A DNA stretch of 24,205 nt, taken from Peptococcaceae bacterium. GTDB lineage: Bacteria; Bacillota; Dehalobacteriia; UBA7702. Of this stretch, positions 16,351 to 22,587 are shown in pieces. The DNA lies in NCBI GenBank assembly GCA_019415505.1, contig DXZC01000010.1:1-24205 (forward strand), read 5' to 3'. Under the pieces are notes generated by a model, which was given only the letters and a program-made list of their open reading frames with translations, was not told the DNA's origin and made no database searches. A program made the position numbers and the translations under genes. The first letter of the stretch is position 1, and every line of letters starts with the position of its first letter.

Positions 16351-16419
16351 AAACCTGGCAAGCCATCGGTAGGAGGTTTACACTTGTGCCTCACACTACG
16401 GCGGAGAACATTATTTTAA
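16351..16419 (+). other. Possible leader peptide with its own ribosome site
   Basis: AGGAGG at 16371-16376 stands 7 nt before TTG (16384), which opens an 11-codon frame, MCLTLRRRTLF, with consecutive CGG, CGG and AGA codons, ending at TAA 16417-16419. AAACCT (16351-16356) can pair with AGGTTT (16374-16379) and mask the ribosome site. There is no other gene to use this site. It lies upstream of the operator of the rubredoxin operon, so its transcript is unclear. Confidence 0.25.
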
Positions 16420-16436
16420 TGGAAATAACTGAGTTA

Positions 16437-16477
16437 TTGTGATTTCATCGCAGAAAAAAAGTCTTATATGGTACAAT
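16437..16477 (+). promoter_or_regulatory. Crp/Fnr-type operator and promoter of the rubredoxin operon (site 2)
   Basis: TTGTGA-TTTCA-TCGCA-GAAA (16437-16456) repeats site 1 with one base changed in the right arm. A -10-like TACAAT lies at 16472-16477 and no -35 is present. The operator centre is 27 nt before the -10. Confidence 0.65.
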
Positions 16478-16501
16478 TAATAATAAAGGAGGCGAATATA
16501 C

Positions 16502-17182
16502 ATGAAACAATATATATGTGCTATCTGCGGTTACGTCCATGATGAAGCAAAGGACGGCAGATGGGAGGATTTGCCCGATGACTGGAAATGCCCTATTTGT
16601 GGCGCAGATAAGGGTGCTTTCAAGGTAAAGGAAGAATCTTCCCCAGCTAAGCTAGAATCTTCCACTGATCAGGAAAAATCTTCTGCCGCTATTGCAGATA
16701 CACCGGAAAAGCCAGATATTGAACAGGAATTATCGCCCATGGAAATGAGCATTATATGTTCAAATTTAGCAAGAGGCTGCGAAAAACAGTATATGCCCGA
16801 ACAATCCGAGGGTTTTAAAAAGCTGGCAGAATTTTTTCGTAACAAAGTAACCCCTGTTAATGACGCTAACACCGCCAAGTTATTGGCATTGATTGAAAAT
16901 GATTTATCAACGAGTTATCCCTACAGCAATACGATTGCTTCCGAGCAATCGGATAGAGGGGCGATGCGCTGTCTAGTTTGGAGCGAGAAGGTAACCCGTA
17001 TGCTACAATCTCTACTAATGCGCTATGAGGCAGAAGGAGACAAGATGCTGGAAAATACCGGTGTTTATGTCTGCACTGTCTGCGGGTTTGTTTTTGTGGG
17101 TGACGCTCCGCCGGAACTTTGCCCGGTATGTAAAGTTCCGGCCTGGAAGTTTGAAAAGACAGAAAGGAGGCTGAGCAAATGA
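16502..17182 (+). CDS. Rubredoxin - helical domain - rubredoxin protein
   Basis: A 226-aa cytoplasmic protein with an iron site at each end. The N-terminal rubredoxin domain has C6, C9, C30 and C33; its loop is shorter than in classical rubredoxin (24 residues between the two CxxC exits, no GIxPGT insert). A low-complexity Ser/Glu/Lys linker (45-75) leads to a helical middle (about 76-185) that lacks the E-x-x-H di-iron pattern of rubrerythrin. The C-terminus is a rubrerythrin-type rubredoxin with C191, C194, C207 and C210 (VCTVCGFVF...CPVCKVP). It probably shuttles electrons to the rubrerythrin fusion encoded next, whose ATG overlaps its TGA (ATGA). AAGGAGG (16486-16492) precedes the start. 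The function of the middle domain is unknown to me. Confidence 0.85.
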   Translation: MKQYICAICGYVHDEAKDGRWEDLPDDWKCPICGADKGAFKVKEESSPAKLESSTDQEKSSAAIADTPEKPDIEQELSPMEMSIICSNLARGCEKQYMPEQSEGFKKLAEFFRNKVTPVNDANTAKLLALIENDLSTSYPYSNTIASEQSDRGAMRCLVWSEKVTRMLQSLLMRYEAEGDKMLENTGVYVCTVCGFVFVGDAPPELCPVCKVPAWKFEKTERRLSK

Positions 17183-18321
17183 GTAATATTTATGCGGTCA
17201 GAAATTTAAGATTATGCACCAAAGACTGCCTGTGCTTGTACGTATGCCCCACAGGAGCGTCAGATACCGAGAACAGCATTATTGACGTCAACAAATGTAT
17301 AGGCTGTGGCGCTTGTGCGGCTGCCTGTCCTTCTTCCGCTATCTCCATGGTACCCAAGAATTATCCGCCCCAACAGCCCAAAGCAGAGAACACAGTAGAA
17401 GCTCTGCGTAGCCTAATTCAAAGCAAGGGCCAGGCGGAAAATATCGCCGCTGCGCTCCCTGACGCCCTAAGCGTTGCTGTGGAAAAATCTTCCCGTCTCA
17501 TGGCGGAGGATCTATGTCGTGAAGCTGGTTTTATGCTACCGCAAAGCGGAAACACCAAAGAGTTTTTACAGCAAATCAAGGATTATCCCGGTATTCCTAC
17601 AGAGATTGTGACAGATTTACTGGCAACAATAAAATTCAATGAAAAAACTGAGGAAACAAAAACAGAAAAGTGGAGATGTACCATATGCGGCTATATTCAC
17701 GAAGGACCGATGACAGAGGACTTCAAGTGCCCTATGTGTAAACACCCAGCAAGTTACTTTGAGAAGATAGAGGACAGCCCAGCCAAAAATCCGTATGCCG
17801 GTACAAAAACAGAGAAGAACCTCTGGGAAGCCTTTGCCGGCGAGTCCCAGGCTCGCAACAAATACACATATTTTGCTTCCGTTGCGAAAAAAGCTGGTTA
17901 TGAACAAATTGCCGCTTTGTTTTTGCATACAGCAGCTAACGAAATGGAACACGCAAAGCTCTGGTTTAAGGCCCTCGGCGAACTGGGCGATACTGCTGAA
18001 AATTTACTCCACGCTGCTGAGGGGGAAAACGCCGAATGGACGGATATGTACGACAGGATGGCAAAGGAGGCCGACGAGGAAGGCTTCCACGAGCTTGCTG
18101 AACAGTTCCGAGGGGTTGCCGCTATTGAAAAGACTCATGAAGAACGGTACCGAGCTTTGCTCAATAATGTTGAAACCAAAGCTGTTTTTGCCAAGAGCGG
18201 TGTTACAATTTGGGAATGCCGTAACTGCGGGCATATTGTGGTAGGTACTGTTGCCCCGAAAGTCTGCCCGGTTTGCAAGTATCCTCAAGATTATTTTGAA
18301 ATACATAAAGAAAACTATTAA
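17179..18321 (+). CDS. Ferredoxin - rubredoxin - rubrerythrin - rubredoxin fusion
   Basis: A 380-aa multi-centre protein. Order: a 2[4Fe-4S]-type ferredoxin domain (C13, C17, C19, C23 in an unusual Cx3CxCx3CP spacing, then C40, C43, C46, C50 in KCIGCGACAAACP); a helical linker (70-150); a rubredoxin-like domain (C167, C170, C184, C187); a ferritin-like di-iron rubrerythrin domain (about 205-330) with E222 in FAGESQARNKY, E255/H258 in NEMEHAK and E317/H320 in AIEKTHEERY; and a C-terminal rubredoxin (C347, C350, C363, C366). Rubrerythrins reduce hydrogen peroxide in anaerobes. The ferredoxin domain would let the enzyme draw directly on low-potential electrons (inference). It overlaps the preceding gene by 4 nt, so the two are translationally coupled, and a terminator follows. 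Confidence 0.93.
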   Translation: MSNIYAVRNLRLCTKDCLCLYVCPTGASDTENSIIDVNKCIGCGACAAACPSSAISMVPKNYPPQQPKAENTVEALRSLIQSKGQAENIAAALPDALSVAVEKSSRLMAEDLCREAGFMLPQSGNTKEFLQQIKDYPGIPTEIVTDLLATIKFNEKTEETKTEKWRCTICGYIHEGPMTEDFKCPMCKHPASYFEKIEDSPAKNPYAGTKTEKNLWEAFAGESQARNKYTYFASVAKKAGYEQIAALFLHTAANEMEHAKLWFKALGELGDTAENLLHAAEGENAEWTDMYDRMAKEADEEGFHELAEQFRGVAAIEKTHEERYRALLNNVETKAVFAKSGVTIWECRNCGHIVVGTVAPKVCPVCKYPQDYFEIHKENY

Positions 18322-18436
18322 GGTACCGAAATATTAAGGCTTGCTGTTAAACTCGCCTTTCTTGAGAAAATATTCGCCGTTTAGATTTACTGCACCTCCA
18401 CACCTTGTAGAGAGTGAAATCGGCTAACCAAATTAT

Positions 18437-18469
18437 ATCGCCTGCGGCTCATTGCCACAGGCGATTTTT
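18437..18469 (+). terminator. Terminator of the rubredoxin/rubrerythrin operon
   Basis: Stem ATCGCCTG (18437-18444) with CAGGCGAT (18458-18465), extended by GGC/GCC across one mismatch, then TTTTT (18465-18469). It lies 116 nt after the stop, immediately before operator site 3. The 115 bases between stop and stem hold nothing I recognise. Confidence 0.85.
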
Positions 18470-18471
18470 CT

Positions 18472-18513
18472 TTGTGATAACGTCACGGAAAGAACTTTAT
18501 TTTCTGATATACT
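18472..18513 (+). promoter_or_regulatory. Crp/Fnr-type operator and promoter without an adjacent gene (site 3)
   Basis: TTGTGA-TAACG-TCACG-GAAA (18472-18491) is the third copy of the element. A -10-like TATACT (18508-18513) lies 28 nt from its centre. The nearest gene, DUF2284, begins 405 nt downstream, so this promoter either has a long leader or has lost its original gene. Confidence 0.55.
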
Positions 18514-18521
18514 ATAAATAA

Positions 18522-18906
18522 ATAGTATTTTTATTAAAAACGACCTAAAAACATTGATCCCTATAAATTATTGTAAACGCTATCTTTTACGCCTATTGTT
18601 TCATATCATTGGATTGCGACCTTTTCTATCATTTCCGTACTTTAACTGAATAGTAGAGCCGGCCTCCCTCGTCAACGGTCAAAATGCACGTGCTTCTCCC
18701 GCTGTTGATAAGGGCGTATGCACCTGCCTATGTGGTAAAAAAGAGCGTGGCAAGCAATGAGTGCTTTCACCCCCAAAGATCATAGTATTTTTTACATCTG
18801 CTTGTATCGTTTTATATCTCTATGAAAACTACGATGATTTTTAACGTTTTGCTGCCCAAATGGTGCCGGATTTCACATATGTTGTAGAAGTTAATAAATA
18901 GTCATC
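18522..18906. other. Gene-free stretch with possible decayed coding DNA
   Basis: No intact gene. On the minus strand 18727-18629 is open for 32 codons (AYALINSGRSTCILTVDEGG... SVKVRK) and reads like a protein C-terminus, but a TAG at 18730-18728 cuts it off and there is no start or ribosome site. The local base composition around 18655-18760 is richer in G+C than its flanks. I take it as a possible relic of inserted DNA. Confidence 0.35.
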
Positions 18907-18918
18907 TAGGAGAATTAT

Positions 18919-19410
18919 ATGGAAAAATATTTTGATTTATTGAAATTGGGTGGAGCGGATATTGCCATTAAAATTTGTGTTAATAGTATTCAAACAGCGG
19001 CATGGACACTTTACCGTTGCAAGTTTGGGTGTGATGCTTATGGAAAATCGCATTGTTGCCCGCCCAATTCACCGACTTGGGCGGAAACACAGAGTATGAT
19101 CGATTGTTTCCAATACGGAATTTTGTTTCGTTGCCATGAAATGAGTATTGTCACACCGCTTGCGGTAAAAGTGGCGAGAGAATTATTCTTGGACGGTTAT
19201 TACAAGGTGTGTGCTTTTGGTAGCGGTCCTTGTAAAAAGTGCAGCAAATGCAATCCAGACCATTGTAACTTTCCAGATCAGACAGTACCGGCGATGGAAG
19301 CCTGTGGAATTGATGTATTTGCAACAGTTCGTGCAAATGGTCTTGAAATCAATACACTTAGAGAAAAGGGTGAAACTCAAAATCACTTTGGACTTTTGCT
19401 TGTAGAATAA
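18919..19410 (+). CDS. DUF2284-type cysteine-rich metal-binding protein
   Basis: A 163-aa protein with the cysteine pattern of DUF2284: CKFGCDAYGKSHCCPPNSP (C34, C38, C46, C47), then C98 and the cluster CKKCSKCNPDHC (C105, C108, C111, C116), and the C-terminal AMEACGIDVFATVRANGLE with C129. These are likely metal or Fe-S ligands. The biochemical function of the family is not established. There is no signal peptide. AGGAG (18908-18912) supports the ATG. Codon choice (more A/T-ending codons than neighbours) and the remnant-like DNA on both sides suggest recent acquisition. It follows operator site 3 at a distance and sits between the rubrerythrin and CcdA operons, so a redox or metal role is a reasonable guess only. 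Confidence 0.85.
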   Translation: MEKYFDLLKLGGADIAIKICVNSIQTAAWTLYRCKFGCDAYGKSHCCPPNSPTWAETQSMIDCFQYGILFRCHEMSIVTPLAVKVARELFLDGYYKVCAFGSGPCKKCSKCNPDHCNFPDQTVPAMEACGIDVFATVRANGLEINTLREKGETQNHFGLLLVE

Positions 19411-19450
19411 ACAGCTTACCATTTATAAGGGAGTTGAACATAACTACTAA

Positions 19451-19612
19451 TCAACATTTGCTAAGGGTTTGGAACATTTCCAACAAGCAAAAATCACTCT
19501 TAATACCGCAATCAAAAAAGAGTTATATTTACGGAAATGGTAACCCTTTCCCCTGCTTACTACTGAGCTTTTTACATTTATTTCCGAATATAAATATGGA
19601 AATAAGGTTTAA
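19451..19612 (+). pseudogene. Decayed reading frame with an internal stop
   Basis: This frame reads like coding sequence (TFAKGLEHFQQAKITLNTAI..., then TTELFTFISEYKYGNKV) but is broken by TAA at 19541-19543 and preceded by TAA at 19448-19450. There is no start codon or ribosome site of its own. It ends 2 nt before the DUF6132-like frame, as a first gene of the ccdA operon would. I do not recognise the family, so the pseudogene call rests only on its protein-like look. Confidence 0.3.
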
Positions 19613-19614
19613 AA

Positions 19615-19812
19615 ATTGCTCATACAATACTTTTTAGCAGCGGCGGCGTAATAGTCGGTCGGGCATATTATTACTTGCTAGGCCGTCAGAGCGGTTCTTG
19701 CCTCTTGACCTCAAACCCAGGGATAACAATAACAATGGGTTATATGAGTCTTATTGGTTGGCTTTTATTCGATATTTTCTCAAAAGGAGGACGTGATAAA
19801 TGCAATATGTAA
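19615..19812 (+). pseudogene. DUF6132-like small membrane protein lacking a canonical start
   Basis: A 65-codon frame running into ccdA. It encodes two hydrophobic segments around the motif LLGRQSGSCLLTSNP (residues 21-35), which resembles the G-C-x-x-G-x-C-x-I-T-S-N-P core of DUF6132 proteins, except that the first cysteine is R24. It overlaps the ccdA start by 13 nt, as expected of a translationally coupled partner. No ATG, GTG or TTG precedes the first membrane segment; ATT at 19615 occupies the expected place, 9 nt after TAAGG (19602-19606 region). It is either a gene that lost its start by an ATG-to-ATT change or one using a rare ATT start. Coding character is otherwise intact. Confidence 0.5.
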
Positions 19813-20462
19813 TATCCTTTTTAGAAGGTATTATTACCTTTATTTCACCTTGCCTTTTACCCATGCTGCCAATTTATATTTCCTATTTTGCCGGAGGCGG
19901 CGAGCGGAGAATCAAGAAAACGATAACCGGCGCATTGGGATTTGTGCTTGGTTTTACCCTCGTGTTCATGGCTATGGGCGCTCTTGCGGGAACAGTCGGC
20001 AGCTTTTTGCGTGAATACCAAACCGGGGTAAATATTGTTTCAGGTCTGGTGGTTATCTTCTTTGGCCTCAACTTCCTCGGAGTTTGCAAACTGAATTTAT
20101 TCCGGGGCAGCACGCAAAAAATTAATTCCCAAGATATGGGATTTTTCTCAGCGCTGTTATTTGGGATTATTTTCTCCCTCGGTTGGACGCCCTGCGTCGG
20201 CGCTTTTCTCGGCTCGGCATTGATGCTAGCTTCGCAGCAGGGTCATATACTGGAAGGAACGCTGCTGCTGCTGACATACTCACTGGGCTTAGGGATTCCG
20301 TTTATTCTCAGTGCGGTATTGATTGATTATTTAAAATCAGCATTTAACTGGATTAAGAAAAATTATAAAGTTATCAATATCATCAGCGGCAGCCTGCTTG
20401 TTCTGATTGGCATTCTTATGGCCACCGGAATGCTTGGGCGATTGCTCAGCCTGCTGAGTTAA
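19800..20462 (+). CDS. ccdA: CcdA-type thiol-disulfide electron transporter
   Basis: A 220-aa protein of the DsbD/CcdA core with six predicted membrane segments. The two redox cysteines are in the expected places: C18 in FISPCLLPMLP of segment 1 and C132 in LGWTPCVGAFLG of segment 4. It takes reducing equivalents from cytoplasmic thioredoxin and passes them to extracytoplasmic thioredoxin-like proteins. AAGGAGG (19784-19790) precedes the ATG by 9 nt. A TlpA/ResA-like gene follows 12 nt downstream and is the obvious redox partner. The upstream DUF6132-like frame overlaps its start. Cytochrome maturation genes are not present in the window, so the target (cytochromes, spore proteins or other thiols) is unknown. 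Confidence 0.93.
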   Translation: MQYVISFLEGIITFISPCLLPMLPIYISYFAGGGERRIKKTITGALGFVLGFTLVFMAMGALAGTVGSFLREYQTGVNIVSGLVVIFFGLNFLGVCKLNLFRGSTQKINSQDMGFFSALLFGIIFSLGWTPCVGAFLGSALMLASQQGHILEGTLLLLTYSLGLGIPFILSAVLIDYLKSAFNWIKKNYKVINIISGSLLVLIGILMATGMLGRLLSLLS

Positions 20463-20474
20463 GGAGGTTACCAT

Positions 20475-21053
20475 ATGAAAAATAAAAAAATTGCGCTCAT
20501 AATCACTCTTGTATTTGTCCTGCTGCTGGGTAGCTCTTATCTGCTTTACAATAAGCTGGGCAATGATATTAATCCAGCGCAATTCGAAGCCGAGGATCCT
20601 CCCGCCACAGACGGAAATGGCCAACAGGAGAAGAATCTAGCGCCGGATTTTACCGTTTATGACGCCGCTGGCAATAAAGTAAAGCTGTCGGATTATTTCG
20701 GCAAGCCTATTGTGCTCAACTTTTGGGCGAGCTGGTGCGGTCCCTGTAGGAGCGAAATGCCGGTGTTTAACGAGAAATATCTCGAGCTAAAGGATGATGT
20801 TCAGTTCCTGATGGTCAATATGACAGATGGTAGCCGGGAAACCTTAAAAACGGCAGAAAGCTATATTGAGGGGGAAGGTTTTTCCTTGCCAGTTTTATAC
20901 GATACCGATATAGCGGCGGCAAACACATACAGCGTATATTCTCTGCCCACCACTTATTTTATCGATGAGAACGGCTATTTGATTGCCCAAGTTCGTTCAG
21001 CGATTGATGACGAAACTTTACAAGAGGCCATTGATATGATTTACCAGCAATAA
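20475..21053 (+). CDS. Membrane-anchored TlpA/ResA-type thioredoxin
   Basis: A 192-aa exported thiol-disulfide oxidoreductase: an N-terminal membrane anchor (about 6-25), an acidic linker (30-55), then a thioredoxin fold starting APDFTVYDAAGNKVKLSDY (56-74). The active site is WCGPC with C88 and C91, followed by RSEMPVFN. The cis-proline lies in VYSLPTTYFID near residue 158. The partner is CcdA, encoded 12 nt upstream; together they keep extracytoplasmic cysteines reduced. AAGGAGG (20461-20467) has a 7-nt spacer. No lipobox cysteine is seen, so the anchor is probably uncleaved. A strong terminator ends the operon. Confidence 0.93.
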   Translation: MKNKKIALIITLVFVLLLGSSYLLYNKLGNDINPAQFEAEDPPATDGNGQQEKNLAPDFTVYDAAGNKVKLSDYFGKPIVLNFWASWCGPCRSEMPVFNEKYLELKDDVQFLMVNMTDGSRETLKTAESYIEGEGFSLPVLYDTDIAAANTYSVYSLPTTYFIDENGYLIAQVRSAIDDETLQEAIDMIYQQ

Positions 21054-21069
21054 AATTATAGACACAAAG

Positions 21070-21108
21070 CGGCGGTAAGGAATGAATTCCCTACCGCCGT
21101 ATTTTTTT
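21070..21108 (+). terminator. Terminator of the ccdA-tlpA operon
   Basis: Stem CGGCGGTA (21070-21077) with TACCGCCG (21092-21099), continued by GGAA/TTCC around a TGAA loop with one A-C mismatch, then seven Ts (21102-21108). Confidence 0.92.
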
Positions 21109-21178
21109 GTTCGTATAATATTTCGCACTAAGTATTTCTATAACTTAAACCCAAGATTGGCTAGACATTTAATGCCGC

Positions 21179-21922
21179 TTACTCACTTTCCAGCTGGCGG
21201 CGTTCTTTACTCACTGTAACACGTTTAGCTATAAAGACGCTGATTTCCCACAAGATTAACATGGGGATTAGAATCAATAATTGGGATATTATATCAGGCG
21301 GCGTAATAATTGCCGCTAATACGGCTAAGATGACAATAACGTATTTTCGGCTTTTCGTTAGCAGCGCCGGTTTTATTACCCCCAGCTTTGTCAGGAGAAA
21401 GACAACCATTGGCAGTAAAAAGACTAAGCCAAAGGGAATTAGAAAACTCATTAAAAATCCGACATATTTACTAATGGTAAGCATTGGTAAAGCGGTATCG
21501 CTGCCGGTAGCGACAAAAAAATTGATAGTTAAGGCTAATACCGCAAAATAGGCAAAGCTAACACCGAGCAAAAACAAAAACAAGGAGGAAAAATAGACGA
21601 TAGCGGAAACTTTGCGCTCATTAGGATAAAGGGCCGGTCGCAGAAAGCGCCAAATGAAAAAGGAAATAGCGGGAAAGGCCGCAATAAAGGCGGCGATAAA
21701 AGAAACCTTCATCTTGGTCAGCCAAACCTCAGCCAAGCTGGTATATACAACTTCAATACCTAAAGCATGGATGGGAGAGAGCGCAAAATCCAGTAATTCA
21801 TCGCAAAAAAGGACAAATATTATAATAAAACAGGCCAATAAGGCAATAACGCAATAGGTCAGAGTTTTACGCAACTCCGACAAATGTTCCATAAAAGCTT
21901 GCTTTGTATCCGTCAAAGGCAT
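21179..21922 (-). CDS. tatC: Sec-independent protein translocase subunit TatC
   Basis: A 247-aa protein with six membrane segments. Family marks are the N-terminal FMEHLSELRKTL (10-21), FIWRFLRPALYPNERK in the first cytoplasmic loop, the central FLIPFGLVFLLPMVVFLL and the late ITPPDIISQLLILIPMLILWEIS. TatC is the receptor for twin-arginine signal peptides and recruits TatA to export folded, often cofactor-bearing proteins. A GTG at 21925 is in frame, but AAGGA lies 7 nt before the ATG at 21922, so I use that. It follows tatA by 33 nt as one operon. No Tat substrate is encoded in the window. Confidence 0.95.
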   Translation of the reverse strand: MPLTDTKQAFMEHLSELRKTLTYCVIALLACFIIIFVLFCDELLDFALSPIHALGIEVVYTSLAEVWLTKMKVSFIAAFIAAFPAISFFIWRFLRPALYPNERKVSAIVYFSSLFLFLLGVSFAYFAVLALTINFFVATGSDTALPMLTISKYVGFLMSFLIPFGLVFLLPMVVFLLTKLGVIKPALLTKSRKYVIVILAVLAAIITPPDIISQLLILIPMLILWEISVFIAKRVTVSKERRQLESE

Positions 21923-21955
21923 CACCTTTTCCTTGTGCCAAATTAATCACCCCAA

Positions 21956-22234
21956 TTATTCAGTGGGTGGCTTTTGGACGCTATCGTTATCCCCCGCTGA
22001 CGAGGAATCAGCCGCAGCTTTCTTCTGACTGGCAGTTTGTTCCGAAGTACCATTCTCCTTTGGGGCATCTTCATCCTTTTGAGTGTTTTCGGCCTTATCG
22101 GAACTGCCGACTTCCTCTTTAAAATCCTTAATGCTCTTTCCTAAGGACTTCCCTACGCCTGCTAACTTGGAACCGCCAAAGACAATTAAAACCAAGACAA
22201 TAATTAAAATAATTTCCCAAGTGCCGAATCTCAT
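21956..22234 (-). CDS. tatA: Sec-independent protein translocase subunit TatA
   Basis: A 92-aa single-span protein. The membrane segment (about 5-19) ends in FGGSKLAGVGKSLGKSIKDFKEE, the FG hinge and amphipathic helix typical of TatA. The rest is an acidic, disordered tail (45-92) rich in Ser, Asp, Lys and Glu. TatA oligomers form the passage for folded proteins selected by TatC, encoded 33 nt downstream. AAGGAG lies 7-8 nt before the ATG. In Gram-positive organisms with no intact TatB, TatA can serve both roles, which fits the broken TatB-like frame 350 nt upstream. Confidence 0.93.
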   Translation of the reverse strand: MRFGTWEIILIIVLVLIVFGGSKLAGVGKSLGKSIKDFKEEVGSSDKAENTQKDEDAPKENGTSEQTASQKKAAADSSSAGDNDSVQKPPTE

Positions 22235-22587
22235 AGTAATTCTCCTTTCAATTTACATGAGTACCTTAACAGTATCACTATTGCAATACTTCCCCTCCCC
22301 TGGCATTTTAAATTTTGCCAGACGAAGATAAGAAAGTAAGATTGTTGCACCGCTTTTCCTGCCCTTAACTGTTTTTGCCAGGTACAGTAATGGTTTTTTT
22401 CGTTGCTTTACTATTATTTTACTTTTTACCATATAATAAACGGCCTGGGAACCAAACCTCAAGATGTTAACTTTTTTCAATGTCGTCGTTCTACCCTTAG
22501 TCGTTTTTAAAGGACTTTAAATCCTTTCTCAAGGGCTTTAGGTCAGCTGTTTTTTAAGTAAAATTACTGTTCCTTCACAACAGGGGG
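22235..22587. other. Gene-free stretch upstream of tatA
   Basis: No gene is supported. A minus-strand open frame (22480-22253) has a TTG start, no ribosome site and a basic, non-family-like composition. A 6-bp AAAGGA/TCCTTT hairpin (22509-22527) lies downstream of the tatB-like remnant but lacks a T-tract. The tatA promoter should be here, but I cannot choose one. Confidence 0.4.

Noticed and set aside
16384..16395. TTGTGCCTCACA as a fourth Crp/Fnr site
   Set aside because: It is TGTG-N3-CACA, with spacing and flanks different from the three conserved sites and no trailing GAAA.
17795..18244. 149-codon alternate frame inside the rubrerythrin fusion
   Set aside because: The overlapping frame holds all di-iron and cysteine motifs, so the alternate frame is a shadow.
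19434..19637. 67-codon plus-strand frame with a TTG start
   Set aside because: The ribosome-like GGGAG is one base from the TTG, and it overlaps the better-looking frames at 19451-19612 and 19615-19812.
22253..22480. 75-codon minus-strand frame upstream of tatA
   Set aside because: TTG start, no Shine-Dalgarno, biased basic composition, no recognisable family.
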